A stretch of DNA of 64,000 bases, taken from assembly GCF_905220365.1 (NCBI RefSeq), contig NC_061147.1, forward strand, positions 7,874,001 to 7,938,000, in the 5' to 3' direction. Below are positions 48,701 to 60,700 of this stretch, piece by piece (the first letter of the stretch is position 1; each line of letters starts with the position of its first letter). The position numbers were made by a program, and so were the translations under genes. The stretch is from Vanessa cardui (Eukaryota > Arthropoda > Insecta > Lepidoptera > Nymphalidae). Under the pieces are notes generated by a model, which was given only the letters and a program-made list of their open reading frames with translations, made no database searches and had not been told where the DNA came from.

Positions 48701-51700
48701 TTTGATAAATGTATAGCAATGTTTCCATTTATGAAATTCCAAAATCTGACTTTGCATTAATTTAATTATGTAGGTACAAGCATCTAGGCATAGCATAGCA
48801 TCATCTTATACAGGGTATTTGGTAATTCGACGTATATTCGTTAGGAGGTGATAGGGGTAATTTGGGGAGACTATTTGCAATAATTTTAGCCCCCATATCC
48901 AAAAATGAACCATTTTTGAGTTATCACGTTTTTTAGCTTTTTTCAAAATTTGACAAAAATGCAACTTCAAAAATTGATTTAAAAAAAAACTATCAATAAA
49001 AATCTATTTTTTCCTTTGTTTTATAGAAACGATTAAACACATCCAGTGTTCCATCCAATTTTAAAATGCGAGACGGAAAACGAAATTAATTCAATATTTT
49101 TTTGATTTTTTTCCTCAAAAGTGCCTGAAAAACTAAAAAAATCATTATGAAACTTGGCTTGGCTTAGATTATTTAAAAAAAATAACCGTTTTCTTAGCAT
49201 TCCAAAAATGTATAAAAAGAAGGAAATTATTCCAAATCAATCGAAATAATATCACCAGAAAGGACGCTGGTTGACATTCGTATAAAGGTCGCTCTTTAAA
49301 ATTCTCACAAAATTAACTAAAAATAACAACCAATGAAAAAAAACCTACTTTACTTAACTGACTGTTACCAACACATATTTACCCCTATCACCTTCTAACG
49401 GATATACGTCGAATTACCAATGACCCTGTATATACACTATGAATGTATCATGTCGGACATTTTGCAGATTGCAAGAGCTCTATGATGATTCACAGAACGA
49501 CGCAGAAGACAAAGAAATAAATTCGAATAAGACAACTAATAATCATAAAGGTAAGTGCTTTAATGCTAACATCATTTTCATTTCGTTTTTGGATTTTAAT
49601 AGATTTGATTTGATTTGGTTTTTAATTCAATTTCATACAACGATCAGCTGATACGGTCTAGTGGTTAAAACATAGGTATCTTAAGTCAAGCAGAGTTTTT
49701 GTTCTGGCAACATTTGCCCGAGGTTGCAATTAACTTATTAGCAATTTCGGGAATTCCTCGTAATAGGAACGCGAAGTGCGGACAATTAGTTTTTTAATGA
49801 TCTTATAATAAATAAACAAATATTAAATATTATATAAAGCCACTAGCAGCTTATAAATTGTAATGAAAAATTTTTGAAGGGGGTGTCAATTGTACTAATT
49901 AATTGACTATAAATAAATTTAAATTTTAAAAAATATTAATTTTCTTCGAGGCAAACTAAAAATTCGGTAGAGCTGGACAAGGTTTTTAAATTAAACAAAT
50001 CCTCGAAAGAAAGTGCTCCGGAAGTCAGTTAAATAACCCTTCAACATTACAAGTAGATTTACAAAAAAGGCAAATCTATGATATAAATTAATTTATTCAA
50101 AAAAAATATGTCAAAATAATTTTAACAATTAAAAAGTCTTAAAGTAACAACAGTAACAAAATCGGGCGCCTGGATGTTTACATCCATTTAAATTCACTAA
50201 TCTTAATTAAATATTTACTTATTGTAAATGTTTTAAAGTTAGCAAAAAATATTTTAAAGTTAGACTAAGTTATGTAATAAAAGTTACAAACAAGTCAAAT
50301 ATTAAGTTTAAATAACGTTACAATAATGTATAAATATCCTAAAAAAAAAGTGTTTGAATGCCAACTTTTCATAAAGTTATAAAAATGTATCCCACGAAGT
50401 TCCAAAATTGCGGTAAAATAAATATGTAAAAACTACATACCGAAATCCAGAGGTTAAATAATTGTTATAAGGTTTCAACTTCCTTTAAGGTTTCAAAATT
50501 TTATCTCCAGGAAAGCTTCTATCCAAATCTTCAAAATATCCAAACAAATAAAGTTCAAAAGTTCTTCAAAAAAGCGTTGAAAATAATCCACTCGAAGATA
50601 CAGCCAAAGAAGATAATTCAAGGAATAATCCTCGATAATACAGTTGTAGAAAATAATGTTGAAAATAATTGTAGAAAATAATTGTTGAAAATAACCATTG
50701 AAAATAACTGCAAAAGAGAAACAATTCTAATTAGAACCTAACACGAATTTCGAAAATCTATAGTTTCACTTTAATAATTCAACCAACTTACCCGGTCAAT
50801 CCCGGTTATTTTCCAAAAATAACAAAATTCATCATGGGAAATATGCTAAAGATTCCCTGTAAAGAACCACATTCGTTGTTACGAAACAGAACAATTGAAA
50901 TAAATTCAAATTTCGAAGAAAGTTTTTCGACTTACCACGAGGCGACAAATATCCAAATTTATTTTTATAATCCGACATGGATTCACTTCCAATTATTTAA
51001 ATTAAGACATATCGTGCCTTAAAACTTCAATTTTCAACAATATTCAATAGTTTAAACCAAATAAAAGTTACAAAAACTTTGAAAATAATTTAGCGTCACA
51101 TTTCGACTTAAAAGGCGGAAGGAAAGTGAGGTCTTAGACAAATGTCAGAGATCATCTCAAAGATAATATAAAGATAATAAATCACAATTAGGTCAGGAAC
51201 GCATAATGCATAAAAAGTGCATTTTTATTTTAAATGTCAAATTTAGCGGTATTTTTAAATTATACATATACATAGCCTTAGAAATGATTGTCAGAGTCAA
51301 ATGACAGGTGACATCCGATAACCTATGTTAGAAATTTAATACTTTTTGTTGAAATTATTTAAAAATGGATGAAACATGTAACGTGCGCCACAATTACGTT
51401 ACAAAATCTTCGAAAAATATCAAATATCGGAATTTTGCGCGACCTAATTAGTAGCCATTTGTACTATAAATGAATTAACAGGCCCAGTGTCTGGTGAAAT
51501 TTTGCTACTAATCCACCAAAAAGCTTGGAGTATCCTTTTCTAAACTAATATTACAATTTTGAATGTAGCTCTGTCTGTCTGACTCTTTCACTACCAAATC
51601 ACTGCACCGACTTCGGTACTTCAAACTAATTTTAATCAAATTTGATTAAATTTAGTTTGAAGCAAACTTGAACGAAGAAAAGAGTCAAGATGTCCCAGTG

Positions 51701-54700
51701 GTAAGAACGCGCGCATCTTAACTGATGATTGCGGGTTCAAACCCAGGCAAGCACCGCTGATTCACGTGCTTAATTAGTCTTTATAATTCATCTCGTGCTC
51801 AGCGGTGAAGGAAAATATCGTGAGGAAACCTGCATGTGACAAATTTCATAGAAATTCTACCACATGTGTATTCCATTGGAACAGCGTGGTGGAATATGTT
51901 GAAACTTGAACTTAACAACTAAACCCCTAAAACGCGAGCAAAGCCGCGCGTGACTACTAGTCTATAATAGATAAGCCCAAAATGTTTTACTCAAAGAAAA
52001 TTGTCGTCCAAAGTGACAAGTGACATAAATACTGGTGATTAACTTCATACGTATTATTTTACCAGAATCCGAAAGTACACTGGACAATGGTAAGGCCATA
52101 AACAACGGACACGGCGAAGCGGATCAAAACTCCAACGTGGTCGAGAAGATCGATCCAGAAGCAGAAGACAAGGAGAGACAGCTGAAGTTGCAGGTTGGAT
52201 TCTTTTGTAATATGTTGTCTAATGTGGTTATATATCTGAGGTTAAATTCCTTTTTTGAATTATATAAATAGTATATATTATTATAACAGCCTGTAAATTT
52301 CCCACTGCTGGGCTAAGGCCTCCTCTGACTTTGTAAAGGTTAGAAGCTTTTCCCACCTTGCCCCAATGCGGGTTGATGAATTCACATATGGCAGAATTTC
52401 GATGGAGGTTTTTTCACGACCTCGAGCTCAGTGGTGAAGCTTCATCGCTGAGCTCGAGATGAAAAATAAACACAAAATAAGCACATTAAACTTCAGTGAG
52501 GTTGCATAATTCTAAGTAAAATCATTACTTAAAACAGCAATAAATCTTACAGGATTCTATTTTATAAGCTTATTTTCTTTTTGATTTTACGACCTTAAAT
52601 GTGACACAAGATTACAAATAGTAAAATCTTGATTTCAGCTAATAAAGTCTTCGTGGTGTGGATTGGTATGGGGCCTCTCTGTGTTAGCGGAGGCCAGCAT
52701 TGGCGAGCTGGAAAACATTCTGCGTGCCATACAGACATTGGCAAGAGTCAGTGGAAAGGTAGGTTCATTAAAAATTATTTAAATTACATATTACATTTTC
52801 GAAGCGTACATGCGCTGAAAAAATTGGCTATGTTAGTAACTTAAGAAGTGAGAACACAACAGAAGTTCTCAGATCCCAGTCGCTGAGGCCGATTACGGTC
52901 GAGATATTATAGATAGACAAGTTTTTATGGAATATGTAATGTATATTGTACTGTGAAGAACATGTGTTGTTAAATAACTTGGGACATGGGAGCATAATGA
53001 AATGACAAGTGTATGCTAACTGACGTTCCGCTTTCAAGTCAACAACTCAAGCGATAGTCATGAAGATTTGCATACATTGTCAAGAGTGCAGAAAATGATA
53101 CTCCACACCTACCCCCTCCCTGTTGATTTTGAGGAGCTAGTCCAGTAGTTAACCCGCGTCAATGTATATGCGTGCAGGTGGGCGTGACCAACGCGCGCGA
53201 CGCGTGCATCGGCGCGCTGTGCCGCTGCGCGCTGCCGGCGCAGTACTGCGTGCCCGTGCTGGGCGCGCTGGCGGCGCTGGCCTGCCCCTGGCCCGCCGCG
53301 CGCCCCGCGCCCGCGCCCGGCGCCGACCTGCGCCACCACGTCGTCTGGGTCGGCACGCCGCTGCCCTGCGCGCAGCCCACCGGTACCCCCCCACACACAC
53401 ACGCACACGCACACACGCACACGCCGACGATACCAACGCCAGTGTGTCCGCAGGGCAGCAGCAGTCGTTCGTGATGGTGACGTCACGCCACGTGACGGCC
53501 ATGCGCGCGCTGCTGGCGGCGGCGCGGCGTGACGGCGACGCGCTGCAGCACGCCTGGCTTCCCGTGCTCACCACGCTGCAGCATCTGGTGCGTGCTCATC
53601 CTGTGGATCCTCCCTCTCAGTGGATTCCAGTACCTTTTAATACTACTGGATTCCATTGAACCGGATTCTATAGCCTGCTTTCAATGTTTATATTAATTTT
53701 CTTCGAGGAAAGCGATGTGTTATATTTTACGTGATTTGAAACTCACTAGTAAGTAATTCCTGAATAGGATGTGAACTGAGTTAGCTTTGTGCGTAGGTCT
53801 GGATTCTAGGTCTGAAGCCGTCGACGGGCGGCAGTATGAAGGCGAGCCGGGCGAGCGCGGACGCGAACGCCGTGATGAGCACGTCAGCTGTCATGGCGGA
53901 CTTACCGGGTAAAGGCTTACACACACAGATATTCTATTGACAGTTGACAATTCAACCAAATTGTTTATGGTTTTTGCTCGTATCATGTAAAATAGTCATT
54001 CATCATAGAGCTATGCTATGCTAATATATATGGGTTGGTTGAGTCATAACCGTATAACCAAGATAACCAATACATATCATGTTTCTCATACTCACATATT
54101 TTAATATCTAAACAAAACAGAAGTTAAAATTATTACAGATTATAAAAGATGAATAAAATAATCCTCCTAGGAAGACAATAGTGTTCTGTGATATGGAAAA
54201 ATTTAAACATTGTTACTGAATCTTGTTATTACTTTCAATTGAGTTAAGAGTATGAATTATAGTAGTATCAATTGAGATAGTATGTATTATGTAACATTTT
54301 GAAATATATAGCTATGACGTCACGGTAATTGAAAAAACGTACCGACCACTCATCGGATATTCTACCGCCAAACAGCTGTAGTGTTTCAGTTTGGTGAGTG
54401 AGTCAGTATAACTATGGACACAAGGGTCATAACATCTTGGTTCCCAAGGTTGGTAACACATTGGGCATATAAGAAATGGTTAGTATTTCTTCCGGCGCCA
54501 TTGTCGACTATTGTGTTTTGGGCTTACCAACCTATATCATGGTAATATCTCGAAGTGTGTTGTAATGAAATTATTTTCAGGTCAGCAAGTTCCCGTGGCC
54601 GAGTCTCTCGGAGTCATGAGTGGTATACAATGTTTTATAAACGTTCTGTGTCTATTTGGAATGTTTCACCGTTTCTGTGACGTCATTCTGCACATATTCT

Positions 54701-57700
54701 TTGCAGCCAAAAAAATAAATATTACTCATATCGAAATATTATTTATTTAATTTAAAGCTTACGTTTTCATTTTTTAAATATTTTCTAATGTGCCGTTATG
54801 ATGCTTCATAATAGACGATTTTATCTAAATTTTCATATCCAATCTATTTGCTTAACTAAACATAGTATATGACATATATTTTGTATAAAAGATGCGCCAC
54901 ATATCGCTTCAGAAAGCCTTGTGCATATCTATATATGAATATAATAATAATAATGTTTTTCGAGTTAAATCGACAGTGGACAGATCTGACGGCTGTTAAA
55001 ATAAAAATTGCCGTAAATAAAAGAACTGCCCAAAGTCTCATAAAGAGGTTTTTAAACAAAATAAAATATACATGAATGTTCCTCCACGTTCAATTACTAT
55101 CGGCGCGCATTATTATGATAGAGTGAAGATCGTGCTTATGAGATGTCTTAGCGTGAGATAGCTATCAGTAGAGACAGCAAAAAATTAGTAATTTCATTTT
55201 ATTTATATTTATTTTAATAAAAATAAATAAATTAAACGTAATTATGTGCCTCTTTGTTTAAATAGGTCTTTATATTCTATCAATATTGAAATTTGTTAAA
55301 TTAATAACTATGTAAAAAAACAAGTAGTATATCATATATACATATCTTCTTAGGGATACATTCGTCACTTTATCATCATTCGTGCATGTGTGCTTCAAAC
55401 AATACATTCAATGAGATTCCAAATAGACACACATGGGATTGGAATAACGACGTTGTATAATCGACTTTATGTGATTGTAATAAGTTCGATTATACGACGG
55501 TCTCGCTAGGGGTCGCTTTTGTCCGTCTTCGCGCTCTGGGATGGAGCTTGCTGGCCGTGTTTTTATATTATTTAACATGCACCGTTATTTTCGATTGCAT
55601 CGCATAGACATAATTGTATTTTAAATATTTTTGATATTGTATGGATTTTGAGCTATTAATATCAACTTTCCTAGCAAAGCGGTTCATTGTTTAATCTCTG
55701 AAGCGTTGTCTATGGAAACAATATGGCGTGCCGAAAATTTTATATATGCAAAGATAATTTATAGTCTAATCCAACCAAAAGATGATATAAGTTTAAATTA
55801 CAAATTTTGCAATTTAATTGATGCGATACCATTGGTCGAATCTTATAGTCTCTGATATTCAATTTGGATTTGCGAATAATACTTTTAGTACATTGGAAAT
55901 AAAATATATTTTAGATATAAGTACTTAAGTGAAATATTGTATCGTATATGTAATCGAGAACAGTCTGTAGTACATAATAATACTGAGTTATTATCAAATC
56001 GAAAGAAATACTTAATCTAATATTTCTTTATCTTTATTCCTTCTTTAATTGGAATAGACTATATATAAGATGCCAGTATGTAAATATCCATCATAGAAAA
56101 TTTCATACAATATCAATAATTATACAATTATACAAATATCGAAATAATACACACAAAATGAGTTATAACGCACGTCCTGCATATATATTTATAAACATGC
56201 TTAGGAATGCCATGCTCAAATATATAATGAAAGATAAGGTTGCACAATTTAATATTACATATATATTATGTATTTATTTGGTGACGTCTGTGCTTTTAGA
56301 ATGAGCATGTGAATAAAAGAAAAAACTATCAATAAATGTCTGTGTGATAAATGAATCGCAATTTCTTTCAGCATTATCGGCTATGTTGTCGAGAGTATTC
56401 GAAGCTTCCAAGAACTTGGACGATGTGGCTCTACATCACCTCATAGATGCCCTTTGTAAACTTTCCAATGAGGCCATGGAGCTCGCCTATTCTAATAGGG
56501 TAAGTTATATTATCAAGACTATTCAATTGCTGTACTTTTAACATTTTATTTAGTCTTTATGTATAATGCGTGAAAAACAGAAAAATTGGTGAGTTTATAT
56601 GATTCTCTTTGATGTAATATATTTAGATATATGTTTTGTATTTTAATGGAACAAACACACAACAATGAACCAACAATAATGTTAAGTATTATAGAAAACA
56701 ATTTATTACACATATATGTTTCATTTACTTTTAAAATACACAGGAGCCATCTTTGTTCGCGGTCGCTAAACTTCTCGAGACGGGCTTGGCGAATATGCAC
56801 CGCATAGAGATTATGTGGAGGCCCATCACGAATCACCTCCTTGAAGTAAGTACATAATATGTACTATCTGATTTATACGTCATTTTGGTTATATATTGTA
56901 TGTTATTTATTTGTGAAATGTCTATAGGTGTGCCAGCATCCCCATATCAGGATGCGGGAGTGGGGCGTGGAAGCGATCACGTACCTCGTGCAGGCAGCTT
57001 TCCAGTACCACCACAATAACCCCGGCCTCGTCACGGAAGTAAGTGTGCATGGGTCATTTCTTTCTAATGCCGTGTTCACTCATACTAGATTCCATAACAA
57101 TAAATATTATCTTAATTCTTTGTGTTACTTGGATTAGAGAAAAGAGTGGTATTTTTTTTACACGAAATAAGTACGATATGAGTATTGTAGTGTAATAAGT
57201 AGTATGTAAGTCAGATGGCGTATAAATATTAAGATCGTTGCACTAATTGATCAGTAATAAATCATCTTCTTCCAAATACACTCGTTTCAATAACATAAGT
57301 CCCCTCATGGCGACCCTTGCCATATTTGGGGCGCGCGACGCGAATTTGATCGCAGTATAGTGTTGCAGCTCCAAAATCGGACCATGAGTTGAAGAATTGG
57401 ATATAAATTCAAATTAAAGCAATATGTAGAAATTTAGATACGTGCAATATGTTTATATGGTTATATAGAGCTGAGATGGCCCAGTGGTTAGAACGCGTGA
57501 ATCTTAACCGATGATTGCGGGTTCAAACCCAGGCAAGCACCACTATATATATGTGCTTAATTGTGTTTATAATTCATCTCATGCTCGGCGGTGAAGGAAA
57601 ACATCGTGAGGAAACCTGCAAGTGTCTAATTTCATCGAAATTCTGCCACATGTGCATTCCACCAACCCGCATTGGAACAGCGTGGTGGAATACGTTCCAA

Positions 57701-60700
57701 ACCCTCTCCTGAATAGAAGAGGAGGCCTTATCTCAGCCGTGGGAAATTTACAGGCTGTTACTTTACTTTACTTTTTTTTTATGTGGAAATTTAAGTTTAT
57801 TCTTCGTTACTGTTTACAAAAAAAAAAAAATGTGTGTGCGTGTCAGGCGCGCGAGCGTCTGGTGCTGGAGCCATTGGCAGAGCTGTGCGCGGTGCGGCAC
57901 TGCGACGTGCGCGCGCGCCAGCTGGAGTGCGCGGCGCGCCTGCTGCACTCGCGCGGCGACCAGCTGGGCGCCGCCTGGCCGCTCATGATGGAGATCATCT
58001 CCGCCATCAGCGACCACCACAGGTGACTTACCTCCTTCCACTCTATATAGGAAACTCACTTGAACGTCGCAAACTTATTGCCATAAAATCAAAAATCAAA
58101 ATAAACGTTATTCAAGTAGGCTTTTACAAGCACTTTTGAATCGTCATTTTACAATTAAGTGAAGCTACCACCGGTTCGGAAAGTAAATTAGATAGTAGAT
58201 AGCAAGAAGCTCAGTAGTTACTCTTTTTTAACATTTAATGTATAAAGTCGTGTTAGTTAAATACAATTATTTAAAAAAATCCTGCGTGGAAGTCAACAGG
58301 TATTAGTTCCACGCTTTTTTATCATCTAGATCTACCAAATCTGGTATTGACTATTGACTATTGAATAATTGTTAATGTGTCTACAAAGCCAGGGATAGTG
58401 ATATGCATGCTAAAATGAAACACACTTCCCGGAACGTATAGGTGTTTATTTATTTTCCATACTAAGACTATATACCTTTGACCAAACCAAACGATAGCGT
58501 GATTCAATGTACTACTAGCGCCATCTAGTTAAAAAATAGTAAACTAAAAAATATAATTCATAAAATCGATTGGACAATAATATTGTTACATTTATAAAGG
58601 TTAAGGCTAATTACTCACGTATAATACGACACAACTTAGATGTCGCATCGGCAAAATTCGTAAAACCGATCACACCCGAATTGAGTACGCTATCCCAAAT
58701 TATCAATATTTATTTCTCATGCAAATATGATCTTTGCACAAACGTAATAACTTGTAATATCATATGACCTAATATATTCGTCAATTTGACGCGTGGATTT
58801 ACATGCGCTTGTTCTCTCTGACGCGTGAATCTATAGCGACGAATAGCGTCGAATGGCGCGATAGGGAGCTATTTCTATTGGTTGTGTAAATCGGCAGTAA
58901 TCGATTTTATTTTCATTCTATTGCATTTTCAGATGCTACATCTAATTTGTGTCATACTATACATGTTCTGTCCACAGTGAGCAGCTGGTCCGTTCGGCGT
59001 TTCAATGCGCGCAGCTGGTGGCCGGCGACTTGCTGGGCTGTGCGGGCCCGCGCTGCCTGCGCCGCGTGCTGGCCGCCGCAGCCGCCTTCGCCAGGCAGAC
59101 CAAAGAGTTGAACATTAGCCTGACGGCGGTGGGCCTGATGGTGAGTGCAAGCCTCGATTATTAATATATTCGATTTAAGTACATATATTTAAGATAAAAG
59201 TGAAATATTCCCACAAAAAAATATCTAAAAGTTACACCTAAAATATTTTTTAAAATATACATCATTGTAATTTCTAGTACAAAGATTAAAAAATAGTAGT
59301 CGCGAGGGATTATGTTTAAATGATTTTTAAGCTACCATTGTTTTAAAAGTTGTTGCTAGCGAGAAAAACACGCAAAAACACTCAAAATTTTCTTTTTTTA
59401 ATGAAACTCGAGCTTTTATAGAAGAATGGTGTTAGATTAAATTTGACAATGCGTTTTTGAACATTATATACATTAATTTACTGTAAGAATGAAACACGGG
59501 TACCATGGTTACGTAAAACCTGGCGTTTCCAATAAATACTGTCCGGTTGGCAGTGGAACATCTCGGACTACCTGTACCACAACCGCGACAAGCTGTCGGC
59601 GGCGCTGAGCAGCGAGGCGGCGGCGGCGCCCGACGCGCAGCCCGACCTGCCGCCGCTCGACCGGCTGTGGATGTGTCTCTACATCCGCCTCAGTGAGTAC
59701 CGCACGCATGCCAACACGCACCACTACGTACATAACGCATGCGTGAATATACTTCACATTGTAAAATCTGTGCTCGAGTAGTGTGTACGCCGGTTTTCAT
59801 GAGTACGCTACTCCGAAGTCCCGGGTTCAATTCCTGGCTGAATGTATGTAAAAAAGTACATTAATTTTCTGTGTTGTCTATGATCTGGGTGTTTGTGGTA
59901 CCGTCTTTACTTCTGATTTTCCATAACACGAGTGATTAAGATACTTACATTGGGATCTGAGTAAAGTATGTGATGTGTCCAATTTTTATTATTATTATAA
60001 AAAAAATATTTCTTTCTTAGATGTTAAGAATTGTAAGAAACTATTTTATTAAACACATGTGTACAAGCTAGCGCTGTACACGTGCCTGTACGTTCTTTCA
60101 CACAATTCGTATGACTCAGTTACGATCATTATGTTATTACATTTTTATATGTACTTTCAGTGTAATAAAGACGCTCCGTAGTATCGGTTGGCTTGACAAA
60201 CATATTGTTTTCTTTGCTAGACGACAACCCCGATTGCTCTCCGATCTACCTGACATCTAACATCTGACGAATAAAGTGAACGTGTGCTAACTATCCCGTT
60301 CATTTTGTCCGGCTCGAAGGAACAGCGCTAGCTTGTATAGTAAGACACAACTTAGATGTCGCATCGGCAAAATTCGTAAAACCGATCACATCCGAATTGA
60401 GTACGCTAGCCCAAATTATCAATATTTATTTCTCATGCGAATATTATCTTTGCACAAACGTAATAACTTGTAATATCATATGACCGAATATATTCGTCAA
60501 TTTAACGCGTCGATTTACATGCACTTGCTTTCTCCGACGCGTGAATCTATAGCGACGAATAGCGTCGAATGGCGCGATAGGGAGCTATTTCTATTGGTTG
60601 TGTTAATCGGCAGTAATTGGTTTTATTTTCATTCTATTGCATTTTCCGATGCTACATCTATTTTGTGTCGTACTATACATATTTCCAACTAGAAAAAGAG

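Noticed and set aside
53149..53659. Long frames on both strands at 53149-53659
   Set aside because: GC-rich shadows of MON2 exons 16-17; the true frame is set by phase and the MON2 match.
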